Shown one piece after another: positions 11,312 to 22,843 of a stretch of DNA of 64,000 nt. Both the position numbers and the translations under genes were made by a program. This DNA comes from Neurospora tetraspora (taxonomy: Eukaryota > Ascomycota > Sordariomycetes > Sordariales > Sordariaceae): NCBI RefSeq assembly GCF_033439725.1, contig NW_026944385.1, positions 930,001-994,000 of the forward strand. The letters run 5' to 3'. The stretch's first letter is position 1, and each line of letters begins with the position of its first letter. Under the pieces are notes generated by a model. That model was not told the DNA's origin. It searched no databases and worked only from the letters and a program-made list of their open reading frames with translations.

Positions 11312-11753
11312 CACTATTCTGGACCCAGGGGTTTCAGGGCGCCAATCAATAACTCGATTTGGGCGAGGGTTGTGGCTTTCTGTCACGGGGTCTACAGGGT
11401 TGGCAATAGTGTACCAGTAGCGGCCTGGTAGCTTGCACCACTTATGGGGCCGTGGCGCGGGTAGGGCTCAGCTTTTTAGCTTTTCCCAAATGTCACAAGC
11501 GACGTGATCACGAGAGACAAAGCTGAACACGTTGATTTCAGGTCTACAGTAGAATCACAAGATAAAGAAGAAAAAGAGGGAAACGTGCAAAGGCGCGCCT
11601 GGCGCCCAGGGTTTTCAACTCAGGGCCCAGATGGCCGGTGCACGCGGCACGACATCACGTGCACGTCCCGCCATGCCGGGACCCATCCGCCAGTGCCGTG
11701 ACACCGAACATCGTTCGTTATACGGCGTTATGGTTTCCAACCCTCCTCTGATC
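11312..11753. other. Intergenic, nothing recognised
   Basis: Only short ORFs. No repeat, tRNA or motif that I can support. Confidence 0.5.
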
Positions 11754-12298
11754 TTAACCCTCCAAGGTCCAGTCACCTTCCTCCATGTCGGAGTTAAGGT
11801 CGAGATCATCATCCTCCTCCTCGCTGCTCATCCGATCAAGTTCATTTTGCAACAATTCCATAAGCTTCTCCTGAGTGTTCTCGAGGACCTTTGCCATGAT
11901 CTAGTGATAGTAAGTTTCCAGTCCCTCATCTAACTTTTTGCTGCTCGTTTGCTTACCTTGTCTCTGAGCAGATTCTTGGCCTTCATGCAGTCGCAACAAT
12001 GCTCGATCGCATAATCTTTCATCGCTTTGGCCATTTGCGGAGAGAGTTCACAGCCGGGGTGGGCGGGGATAGGAGGTGGGATAAGGACGGTTCCGTCCGG
12101 TCCGGTTATGGTGCGCGTGGATGTGCCCGGGATGCCCGTAACCGTGGTTATGGTGAGGCCTATGGCTCCCGTGCCCGTGGTCTCTGTAATAATCTGGGAT
12201 TGCTGGGCTGGCGCTTCAGGTGTAACCGTGACAGTGGAAGGGGCAGTTGCAGGAATGGGAGATCTTTTGTCCGCACCTGTCACACGGACATTGCCCAC
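11754..12298 (-). CDS. Hypothetical protein, two exons, 5' end unresolved
   Basis: A Thr/Pro-rich segment (TVTVTPEAPAQQSQIITETT) is followed by a Cys-containing helix (CELSPQMAKAMKDYAIEHCC). A 56-nt intron at 11901-11956 (donor GTAAGC, acceptor ACTAG, phase 0) then leads to an acidic amphipathic C-terminus (EKLMELLQNELDRMSSEEED) ending at a TAA at 11754-11756. Joining the exons extends the frame smoothly, which supports a real gene. No ATG is obvious in frame; a further upstream exon is likely, possibly through a GTGAGT donor near 12388 and an acceptor near 12330. I do not recognise the family. Confidence 0.45.
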
Positions 12299-12623
12299 AG
12301 TCCAGGGGTTAGGGTCGCAAGGCTCAGCAGAGCCTCAACGCCTGGCATTAGCCTCGAGATGCCCGGTGGCATCCGGCCGCAACACTCACCTCGGTCGAAC
12401 CCTCGGCCGGACCCGCGGCCGGACCTTCGGCCACTGGCACGGCTTACCCGAACCCCCGCAACGCCACCAGGCTAAACGAGCCAATCCCAGAACTGCTGAC
12501 GGCGCTAAACATCATCACAAAGCCACCTCATCATCACAGGAGCAATCACGGCCAACCAAGCAGAAGCAGAGCGCCCGGGCAAAGGCCGGCGCCAGAAGGA
12601 AGAAGGAGAATGGATGAAGGCAT

Positions 12624-13004
12624 TCAGAAAGATCCACAGGTATACAGGTCGCTAGATAGATGCCTTGGAGCCTCAGGCGACAAGGACCGGTACGTACCCC
12701 AGTACGTACCGTTTCCCTTTGGCATAAGAAGGCCTTGAAGCCCAGCCTTCCCCTGGAGGTTGAGAGGATCAACAAGGCCTTCGAGACCAAAGTAGTTTAT
12801 CAGCTGAATTGAACTACTGTTCCAAGCCCAGAATACTGCCCTTGTCACAGCACCCGTGTCCGCTAAGGAGAGCCTGGCGTAGTATTGAGCCAGAAAGTCC
12901 TTTTCGGATTGCGGATGAGACAGGTAAACGGGGTTAGTATGATCCATTGAGGCTGGTGCTGAATTCAGTTCTCTTGGATGTCGTGTATATGGCTTCATTT
13001 CCAA
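12624..13004 (-). CDS. Hypothetical 126-residue protein
   Basis: ATG-initiated frame starting MEMKPYTRHPREL with a balanced composition (segment VFWAWNSSSIQLINYFGLEG). No signal peptide, transmembrane segment or known motif is visible. It could be one exon of a larger gene or a chance frame. Confidence 0.25.
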   Translation of the reverse strand: MEMKPYTRHPRELNSAPASMDHTNPVYLSHPQSEKDFLAQYYARLSLADTGAVTRAVFWAWNSSSIQLINYFGLEGLVDPLNLQGKAGLQGLLMPKGNGTYWGTYRSLSPEAPRHLSSDLYTCGSF

Positions 13005-13660
13005 AATGTCAAAGAATCTCTCGACTATACCTATGTGATCCGGATTGAGTTCGGGTCCAAAAGTCGGAAGAGGAGAACGAGTGTACGTGGAGTGGTGTGA
13101 TGTCCGTTCCTATGAGGGTCTTGAAGAGTTGACAACTGGCATGTCCAAGTCTGATGATACAAGGATAGGATGTGAATGCGAGAATAAGGCAGCTGAAAAT
13201 CGGGGGATGTCCTGAACTTTTATCTTGGAACACAATCCGTGAAGAAACTCTCTTCACCTATCGCTCCATGTTGGATGAAGTACGACGTCTTCGACTATAG
13301 TGGATTGGTATCTAAAAAGCCCTTTCGGTTATCCATACCGTGCCACTGCTATCATCTGCGGTGGTTGTCATGCAGACGCTCGCAGATATTAGATGGTTGC
13401 GCTGTCGGGAGAGACATGAAGAACAAGTTGCATTGGCGTCGACACAATTTGGGATATGGATCTGACGACAAGCATCCCGCTGCCTTGTCTGGATGATCTG
13501 GGTTTCTCTTTCCTTTCTTTTTCATTCCGAAGACACCTTCTCCGGCGACTCACCATCCTTGACAATCACCCGTAACCATCTCGGGGAAGGCTCTCGATTT
13601 GGAACGCTGATTGGCCTCAAACTGGTCCCTTGCTTCCCCTGCCTTCAACCCCCTATCTTC
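13005..13660. other. Intergenic, nothing recognised
   Basis: Short overlapping frames only, including a minus-strand frame at 13009-13257 with no recognised domain. The pyrimidine-rich repeat at 13661 follows. Confidence 0.4.
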
Positions 13661-13740
13661 TTCCTCCCTCTTCCTCCCTCTTCCTCCCTCTTCCTCCCTC
13701 TTCCTCCCTCTTCCTCCCTCTTCCTCCCTCTTCCTCCCTC
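13661..13740 (+). repeat. TTCCTCCCTC minisatellite, eight perfect 10-bp units
   Basis: Eight consecutive perfect copies of TTCCTCCCTC, followed by degenerate TTCCTCTACC-like units to about 13790. The long pyrimidine strand lies directly upstream of the small ATG frame at 13804 and could act as a promoter-proximal CT tract. Confidence 0.95.
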
Positions 13741-13803
13741 TTCCTCTACCTTGCTCTTCCTCTAACTTGCTCTTCCTCTCTCTATCTTCCCTCATCTATT
13801 ATC

Positions 13804-13950
13804 ATGGCACTTCGTCAGCTGGCCTGTATGTACAAACTGCGGGATCGAATCAATCAACTGGATTCAATCCCAACCAGGTACCGCAGCCTATTGGAGCATC
13901 GTCTGGTTATTGCGTGCAGTGAATTCAAGCGCCAGGATACGAGAGACTGA
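13804..13950 (+). CDS. Hypothetical 48-residue ORF behind a CT-rich tract
   Basis: ATG 13804 opens MALRQLACMYKLRDRINQLD and continues to 48 residues, ending RQDTRD. The basic, helical composition looks protein-like. It lies 15-60 nt after the CT-rich tract, a common fungal leader feature. It could be a first exon; no family is recognised. Confidence 0.25.
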   Translation: MALRQLACMYKLRDRINQLDSIPTRYRSLLEHRLVIACSEFKRQDTRD

Positions 13951-14419
13951 CAGCCTCGCAACGTCATTCGGCGTTGGTCTCGACTACTCCTTCTCCTCAT
14001 TTTTACTGCCAATTCTCGCCAAAGCCAGACAATGGCGGCTAATCAAAAGCTTATTTCACTGCCTGAGAAAGGCGCAACACATTCTCTTCTCTCTCGTTGG
14101 ATTGGCGACGTCCTGTAAATCAAGCCTAATGTCAGTGTGCCACATTAATGTTTCGTCTTTCAAGGATCAAATGCAGCTTTGATGCTGCAATGGAGGACAT
14201 GCCAAAAAGGCAACCAGAGGGTTCACTTCGGGTAGCGTTTGTTTTGATATCAAGGCTTCCAGCCTCGCTTCGAGCCAAGCCCCATGCAAGTATGCCAGGG
14301 GGCGGGGGTGCTGACACGGGCCCCCGCCCAGGCTTAAAGCCATCCCACCCTAGCTGCCGGCTTCTGATCCTAGAGCTGTGATTGCCTTGTCGCTCTCAAC
14401 GCCGCCGTCACCTTGTTCC

Positions 14420-15690
14420 GCAGCCCTGGCATGCAGCTCTCTTAGCCAATCGACTCGTCTACTGACCGAGTGCAATCTAGCCACAGTGTCGGGACGGTCA
14501 ACTTTTCTCGTAATCTGCCCAATTATATTCATCTTTTTAGCGCCGCCTCCCCACTTACCGTCTTACCTCCGTCCGAACGATATGGATATGGGAGCTGGTG
14601 GTTCAGTTTTTTGACCCTAACACGTGATGAAAAGACCCGTTTCCTGTCCTTCCCGCTCCCATAGATAAGCCGACATATCGGAAGCATGTCTATGGGAGGA
14701 GGTTTTTACAGGGGTTTGGATGACTCAGCCAAAAACGCCGCCGCCGTTTCTTGCAACCGTTTTCTATTGCCTTCGCCGTCGAGTGCACCGTTCCACTTAC
14801 GCCAAGCCCAGCTGAGTGGGCTAGGCATACACTACACAAGGTGCTTACCCCTGCTATTTACTCATGACACCTACTTAGAGGAGTGGTTGGCTTTTGGGAG
14901 GTGTGGTTGGCTTTAGTGAATACTTTTCTCCGTATATATACCCTTTAGGCGAGTTAGAATGGTTTCAAGATATAAATTTTGTCTTTATTCTCGGATTCCT
15001 GATTAAACTAAATAAGCAAATTTCTATCCTATTCTAATTATATTTATTATATATTTATTCTTCCCAATTAATTCTACTATATAAATTACGGTCCCCACGT
15101 TATAAGGGTTGCGTTAGTTTTTATATAAAACCCTCCTTCCGAATTTTTTAATAGATTTCTCCTTTAAAATATATTAAGTTCGTAAACTATTATAATTTGA
15201 AAGGGTATTATTTGAATTTTATAGTACTAATCGTATTCTATCTATATACAATACGGAAGGGATGGACTACGAAAACCGCCGATACCGCCGATTATATCCG
15301 ATGTTGAAGAACGGAAAAAAGAGTATTTACCAACGTCGTCGAATTTATAGTAATAATATATAAGCGTTGGCTTTATAAACAAACCAAAGCCTAGCGAGAA
15401 TGCACGTAGTATTTATAAAATAAATATATATTTTATTATTTTACTATTTTCTTTAATATTACGTACTAATACTTTTTTAATTTATCATAAATATATTATA
15501 ATTAATATAAAAAGAGGCTAATAAAATTTAGTTTAGTATATATCAAAATAAGAGAAAGTCTATTGCTATTTATAAGAGCTTTCTAGCCGACTATATATAC
15601 TATATAATATATAGGCGTTTATATATAAACGGGACCGAAGAATAGAAATAAATACTAATAGTTTAATTAATAGTAATTATTATTATTATA
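14420..15690 (+). repeat. Long dispersed repeat, half of it RIP-mutated
   Basis: Homologous to 57140-58700. From about 14490 to 14930 the two copies are nearly identical and GC-normal. From about 14950 this copy is AT-rich and differs from the other almost only by C-to-T and G-to-A changes. It contains a perfect 10-bp inverted repeat (14656-14665 and 14689-14698, CTCCCATAGA) around a CCGA/TCGG inner stem. A third, short copy is at 42330-42486. Type unknown; no coding frame is recognised. Confidence 0.75.
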
Positions 15691-15694
15691 TAGA

Positions 15695-15947
15695 TATCAC
15701 GGACAAAGGGTAGAGTGTAGATGTAGATATGCGTAATTGCATGAAGGAGAAAGGGAACAGTCGTAAGCTGTGCGCAGAGGACTGGCCTTAAGTAGGGTCC
15801 CAGCCGCGTAAGGCTGGGAGGACTTAGCCAATTAGGCTGCAGCAGTCTCAGAAGCGGCTGCAGCCTACACAAGCATGTGAATGGCACATAGCGGTACGCC
15901 ATGGCAACAATCACGTACGACAGTCACAGAGGTCTAACCCTGTGACA
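15695..15947 (-). mobile_element. Solo LTR-like element, inverted copy
   Basis: On the minus strand it reads TGTCACAGGGTTAGACC...CCGTGATA, nearly identical to 18236-18488 in opposite orientation. It is GC-normal inside AT-rich DNA, so it is younger than the RIP of its surroundings. The target duplication is not clear. Confidence 0.65.
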
Positions 15948-15949
15948 GG

Positions 15950-18900
15950 TAGCTACTTACGTTCCTAAAATATACTTAATTATTAATAAGAAATTTAGAA
16001 TATAGAAGGAAGCGAACTATAATAGCGTTATTCCTATAGTCCTACTATAAATAATATAAGAAATTATAATTTATATTATTAATAAAAGTAGTAAGGTTAT
16101 AGAAGAAGGGTTAATAACGTTAGTAGAATTATTTATAAATAATACTCAATATAAATTCGACTATTATTAGAATTAATAAACGGAAAAACTGAAAATAATA
16201 ATCCTAGCGGAATATTAAGGATACCTGGCTTTTGTTAATAAATACTTTAAAAGACTATTGTTATAAGGACTATAGAGCTACAAAATTAAGTTTAAGGAAG
16301 GAGTTAAATTCAAATTCTATAAAGTATAATATATTAATGAAAAGTAAAACGCGGAATTGCGGAAGTATTTAAATGAAAATTTAAAACGAACATATATTCG
16401 GTAATTTATATTGCTAATAGTGTACCCTATCCTCGTCGTACCAAAAAAGGATAGAAAACTACGCCTTTATATTAATTATAAGCAATTAAATTAAAAGATT
16501 ATAAGAAATAATTATCCCCTACCCTTAATTTTATATATTTAGAATTAATTAAGTGGAATATAATACTTTATATACTTTAATTTACTTATTATTTATACTT
16601 ATATTTAAATTAAAGAAAGAGATAAATAGAAAATAGTATTTTATATATTCTACGGATATTACGAATATTTCGTTATACCATTCGGATTAATTAATATACT
16701 TATAATATTCTAATTTATTATTAATTATACAATCCGACCTTACTTCGATAAGTCCGCTATCTACTATCTAAATAATATCCTTATTTATTTTAAAATTCTC
16801 GTAGAATATAAAAAATACATAAAGGAAATATTAAATATATTATACCAATATAAATTCTCTATTAATATAGAGAAAAGTAAATTTTATATAAGAAAGATTG
16901 TATTTCTTTAGTATTTAATTTTAAAAAACGAAATTAGAATAGAATTAAATAAAATAGAAGCCGTACGGAACTAACTTATATTTAAAAACGCAACCGAAAT
17001 CCGTAGGTTCCTAAAGTTTATTAACTTCTATTTTATATTTATACGTAATTATAAGAAGATTACTAAATGATTATATAAATTTATTAGAAAGGAAGCTGTT
17101 TTTATATAAGGAAAGGAGGAAGAGGAAGCTTTTAAGGCTATTTACAATATAATTACTATAAACTCTCGTACCAAAGCTTCTTAATTTAAATAAACCTTTT
17201 AAAATTAAAATTAATATATTACATTACGCTATTAAGAGACAATTGGGATAATGTAATAATTAAGGAAAATTATATCTCATAGCTTTCTTTTTAAAGAAGC
17301 TGGAAGGACCATATTACAATTACCCTATTTATAATAAAGAACCCCTAATTATTATCGAAGTATTCTAAGAATAGAAGCTATATTTTAGTACAATTATATA
17401 TAAAATATAAATTTATACCGACTATAATAATCTCCGGTACTTTATAACTACGAAGGTACTTAAGGGCCATTAAATATAATAGGCCGAATTCTTATTAAAA
17501 TTCAACTTTAAAATTAATTATAAAAAGGGATTAGAGAACGTTCGAATTAACGTACTTAACTGGAAAGCCGACTATATAAAGGATATAGTAAAAACTTTTA
17601 TACTTTTATTCTAGGAATAATTTAATAGATTATTCGTATACCTCTTATATGAATAAATAAAGCATTATACCGTTTATCGAATTAAATTGCAAGATTTCGG
17701 TTATTAAATTATTATTACTACTCCTAAAGAGTAGTAACGGTAAGAGGATAGCCCGGAAGAAGGAATCGTCTTTTAGAATAATAAATTATAATATTATAAT
17801 AAGGCCTATATTTAGTTAAAGTAACGTCAAACTCTTATCGTAAAAATTTATACGTTTAAAATAGGAGGATATATAGGTATCGCAAAAATTATAGTATAAA
17901 TATAATAATACTACGACTTTCTAAGAATAAAAGCCGAAGTAGTTCGAATATTGTAAGTTTATAAACGCTATAGTAAGATTAAGGTTATAAAATATAAATT
18001 ATATAGATTCTTCGAATCTTTAAAAATCGTAGAAAGGCCGTAGAGTTCGGTAATAATAAATTTTATTATTAAATTACTACTATTTATAAATACTACTATA
18101 GGAATTATATATAATAATATTTTAATAATAATAAATTAATTAATTAAGTAGAACTATTTCCTATTTTATAAAGAAATATAATTAGCGGGGCAATTTATAA
18201 ATATAATCTATCAGAACGTTATTTTAGTATATAATTGTCACAGGGTTAGACCTCTGTGACTGTCGTACGTGATTGTTGCCATGGCGTACCGCTATGTGCT
18301 ATTCACATGCTTGTGCAGGCTGCAGCCGCTTCTGAGACTGCTGCAGCCTGATTGGCCAAGTTCTTCCAGCCTTACGCGGCTGGGACCCTACTTAAGGCCA
18401 GTCCTCTGCGCACAGCTTGCGACTGTTCCCTTTCTCCTTCATGCAATTACGCATATCTACATCTACACTCTACCCTTTGCCCGTGATAATAATTGGCTGA
18501 AGGAATAGATTATAAATAGAGATATTAAATTTATATTAAAATTCTAATAAACGTTTATAATTAAATTTAATATTAAAAATAAATTTTCGATAGCTTATTA
18601 CCTGTAAATAAACGGATAAATAAAAAGGATTAATTAAATTGTAGAATAGTATTTAAAGAATTATATTAATTTCGAGTAAAGTAATTAGGTAGAATTATTA
18701 CCTACGGCGTAATTAGTATATAATACTTCCCCTATAAAAACTATAAAGGTTATACCTTTCTTTGTAAATTACGGATATAAAGTAAAGTTCGTAGAAAGAC
18801 CGGATTCGAACGTTCTTAGGGCTATAGTCAAAGTTGGAAAATTATATATATTATACGAAAAGTTTAAAGTAGAATTAGAGTTCGTATAATAAAAAATAAA

Positions 18901-20559
18901 TTAATATTATAATTAGAAAAGGTTTGAGAGATTTCGCTTTAAAAAGGGGAATAAAGTCCTTTTATTTATTAAGAATTTTGGGATAATTAAGAATTTTAGG
19001 ATAAAGAAGCCTAATAAAAAACTCGATAATTAACGAGTAGGATCTTTTAAAATTAAGAAAAAGATTTTAGATATAGTATATTAATTAGATATTCCTAAAA
19101 CTATAAAATTAAGATTATATTTATTCTACGTTTCGCTATTAGAGTTATTATTTAAAAACGTACGAATTAATATAGGAATTAGTATTGAAAATAAAGAAAA
19201 AGAATAAGATATAGAGCAAATCTTAAATTTAAGGATAGAAGAAGGAAAATTGGAGTACTTTATTAAATAGGAAGAATTTAGTCCCGAAGATGATACTTAG
19301 GAACCCGTCAAGAATTGAATTATTCTAAGAAGTTGGAAGAATTCTATTAGAGGAACCCGGACTGCCCAAAGGTAAAGGACTACTTAATGAGAAAGTAAAG
19401 AAGTTCGCCGAATCTAAAGACGATTAATTTATAAATATAAAGGAAATAAATATTTCCGGTAGTTATTCTTCGATTAATAATTTAAATTTATATTTAATTA
19501 CTCGCTCCTCCTCCTCTAGAACTTCTAATTCAACTATACTACGTAAAAATAATTTTCAACCCTACAAAGCTAAATCCTACTATTACCGCTCTAAATCTAA
19601 TAATTATACTACTTACGTTTTTAAATCCTTTTACTAAATATCGAATTGCTTTAAACGCTCCTTAATATTTTATAAAAACGTAATTTTTATTTACTATATA
19701 TAATTATACTCCGTAGAAATACAGGCTACTATTATTAGGTTAAAAAGCGTATATATATTAGTAAAGAAGAACCTATATTTAATATTAGTATTGAAATTTT
19801 CGTAAGGATATATATAATAAATATATTTGCTATATTTTATATTATCGGAAAACTTTCTATAAAAAAGATTGCGTTTAGTATAATATAAGTAAGGTATTAC
19901 GAAGATTCCGAATTTTTCAATATTAAAAAGTAATATCCGATATTTGGACTTTGATTTAGACGGACGTTTTAAAACGTAGGAGGACGATATAGCGAAGGAT
20001 AATAAAAAAGAATAATTTATTATATCTAAATTAGGAAAGGTAATATTAGAATATAAGAATAGATAAATGCCTAAAATAGCCTAACGAACTATCGAGGACG
20101 TTAAGGAAGGGAAGTATTATATTACGAATTTAAATAAATATACGGAATAATTAGGCCTTTAAAAGTATAAACGGATAGAAGAGGCTAGGCTATATAATTA
20201 TAAATTAAAGTAGGCTTATAGATAAATTGAATTTATAGTAAGTAGAAGTAAATTAAGTTTATAAAGGTAAATTAGGCTTACGAAAATGAATTAAGCTTAC
20301 AAATAATAGAGTAAATTAGGATTATAATAATAAATTAGGCTTATTAGACTATAGAATAATACTAGAGGGTATAGAGTATAAAGGACGATTAGAGAATTCA
20401 AATTATTAAATCGTTCGATAATAGTTAATTAATCTTTTTTACCGAGATTAGTATTACGATTATATTTATTATAAACCTTTTGGCTTCACCGAACGACTCT
20501 AATAGTTTACTACCTTCAGCTATCTTATTTAGGAAGATCAGACTGCCGTTCGTCACAAT
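15950..20559 (+). mobile_element. Ty3/Gypsy chromovirus fossil, heavily RIP-mutated
   Basis: In broken frames the order is reverse transcriptase (YPLPLI-like and YGYYEYFVIPFGL-like blocks, about 16440-16740), RNase H and integrase (17100-18200), then a chromodomain-like end (about 19210-19300). It closes with an LTR whose 3' end, GTTCGTCACA at 20559, matches the solo LTR at 7690-8067. It is thoroughly broken with many interruptions and carries extreme AT bias. The gag/protease end and the 5' LTR are missing. A solo LTR is nested at 18236. Old relative to the un-RIPed solo LTR of the same family. Confidence 0.8.
18236..18488 (+). mobile_element. Solo LTR with target duplication ATAAT, nested in the chromovirus
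   Basis: 253 bp from TGTCACAGGG to CCCGTGATA, flanked by ATAAT at 18231-18235 and 18489-18493. GC-normal sequence inside a RIP-mutated host element, so it inserted after most of the mutation. Confidence 0.85.
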
Positions 20560-21276
20560 ACTAGGTTAACTATATTTATTAGCGTTAAAGGATAATCGGC
20601 CCCGAGCTTCGCTTTATTCGTTTTTATTACTTATATTTATAATTTCTTAGCCTCTTTCTACCGGCCCTAATTTTAAAGCGTCGACGCTAAATTAATTATA
20701 TTCGTTAGCGTCGAAGGATAATCGGCCCCGAATTTAACTTTACTGATCTTTATTACTTATATAAATAATTTTTTAATTTTCTCCTACCAGCTTTAATTCC
20801 TATATATCGACGCTAAATTGGCTATACCCTTTAACGTCGAGGGATAATCGGCTCCGAATTTCACTTTATTCGTTTTTATTACTTATATAAATAATTTTTT
20901 AAGCTCCTCTTACCGGCTTTAATTTTTATATATCGACGTTAGGTTAGCTATATTCGTTAATGTATTAAGATAATTAGCTCCGAATTTTACTTCATTCGTT
21001 TCTATTATTTATATTTCCAATTTCTCAGCCTCTTCCTATTAACTTTAATTCTTATACGTCAACGTTAAGTTGGTTATATTTATTAGCGTATTAAAATAAT
21101 CGGCCCCGAACTTCGCTTTACGAATTTTTATTATTTGTATAAATAGCTTTTCGGCTACTTTCTATGGTCCTATATTTCAAAATACTAATATAAATAATAA
21201 TACACTTTCGAGAATCGCTATATTATTTTTTCCTAATTTCCTTTCGCGTACTTTCTTCGCTTCGTTTAATATTTAC
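20560..21276 (-). pseudogene. RIP-mutated TPR array of an NLR gene
   Basis: The plus strand repeats GGATAATCGGCCCCGA every roughly 125 bp. This is the C-to-T/G-to-A version of GGATGATCGGCCCCAAGC in the TPR-coding array at 1-480. About five decayed units can be followed before the match stops at a short LTR-like insert. A host NLR sensor array has therefore been duplicated and then inactivated by RIP. The chromovirus LTR abuts its left edge. Confidence 0.75.
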
Positions 21277-21412
21277 TGTCACGGCGCTGGCGGACTACTA
21301 CACCACTAGGCTATGTTCCAAAAGGATACAAGTAACCGAAGCTGGCAATTCGGTTGCTCAAGTGGTCTTATGTAGTTGTCCCGAAAGAGGCACCCGGGTG
21401 CATTCCGTGACA
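21277..21412. mobile_element. Short LTR- or MITE-like insert, TGTCACGG...CCGTGACA
   Basis: 136 bp of GC-normal DNA with perfect 8-bp inverted ends between AT-rich flanks. Its first ten bases (TGTCACGGCG) equal those of the solo LTR at 60791. I found no clear target duplication. Confidence 0.5.
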
Positions 21413-22843
21413 TTAGGCTCCTATATTTACTTTACTGAAGCCCTCTCTAAAATCTTTAAAGAAAAGGATAAAAATCGGTGGGCTTAAGAACGCCTAATTT
21501 ATTTTCGATAAATTAAATTTACTTTAGCCTATACCATACTCTTTAAATAAAATACCCTTTAGAGTAATATTAACAACGACGGGCTAATATAATTATTTTA
21601 TAACAGCTTTAAGAATAGAATTAAGGACGAATTCTATAAAGAGGATAGGCTTAAATTTATTAATATTTATATAAATAAAGCTATCCGTATTAACGATCGA
21701 TAATTTTAGTGGGAATAAGAAAAGAAAGGAAGAACGACTACCTTCGTTCTGCTTAAATCTAATAATATTAATACCAAGAAAAAGAAAATTTAGGGAATTT
21801 ACTTTTTAGGAACTACTTATTTTAAACCTATAGAAATCGACGCCGCTTAAGTTAATGAGGGTAAACGTAATTTCTTATAAGTTAAATATTTTAATTATAA
21901 GAAGAAGGGGTATATGAAGAAAAATTACTACGCCCCTAAGTAATTAAAATAAAGAAAGGCGGAAATTGCTATAATAGAAGGAATTAGGGTAATTAAAATC
22001 GTTAGTACCGAATACGGCTAAAATAATTTACAGGATGTTATAAATAGGGTTATAAATTATAATTTAAAAGTATAATAAAACGCTGACGGCGGACCCGATT
22101 AGGAAAATCCTAAATAGGAGGATTTATAGGAGGAAGAATTACCCTATATATAAACGTATAAAGTATTAACGTAGGAAAAAAATAATAATATCGCTACTAT
22201 TAATTAAACCCTTTCTATAATTGTATATATAATATATATTATTCTTCCTCTAATACCCTTTTTAATATTTAAAATTGAAAAAACTAATATTCAGAACGTT
22301 ATCAATTTATATTAATATAGCCCCCCGAATAATTTCGCTGCTAAATATTAGATAGACCTTTTAGAGTATTATCGTTAAAAAAGTTAGGAGAACGAAAAGT
22401 AGGACGATTTTTAAAAGAAGCGAACGGTCGTTATCGAAAGGAAATTATAAATTTTTTAGGAAAATATTCCGAAACCGGTAGGAGTTTATTAATTAATCGA
22501 AACAAATACGATTTAAATATACCTTCTCTACTATTTATATTACTGAATATTATAATTCTAATATATTATAAAGAATTACTACGAATATTACGGAAAGAAG
22601 CGGGATAATCACTTTTAGCCTATTAGAAGACTAAACGTTTAAAAATAACTTAAATTAATTATTTATACTTTTAACCGGAGTAGCTCTCAAATTATATTTA
22701 TTATCGATAAATAATTTATATTTAATTTACGTCCCTTCAGAAAATAGGACGAATAATTACTACTTAGGAAATTCGCAACCCGCCTATGCAATATCTATAT
22801 TTATATAAGATAGGGAAACTCTAATTACTATTAGAAATAACAT

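Noticed and set aside
11999-12617. Plus-strand ORFs of 158-196 codons
   Set aside because: They lie opposite the hypothetical gene with a supported intron and have Arg/Gly/Pro-skewed composition typical of GC-rich shadow frames.
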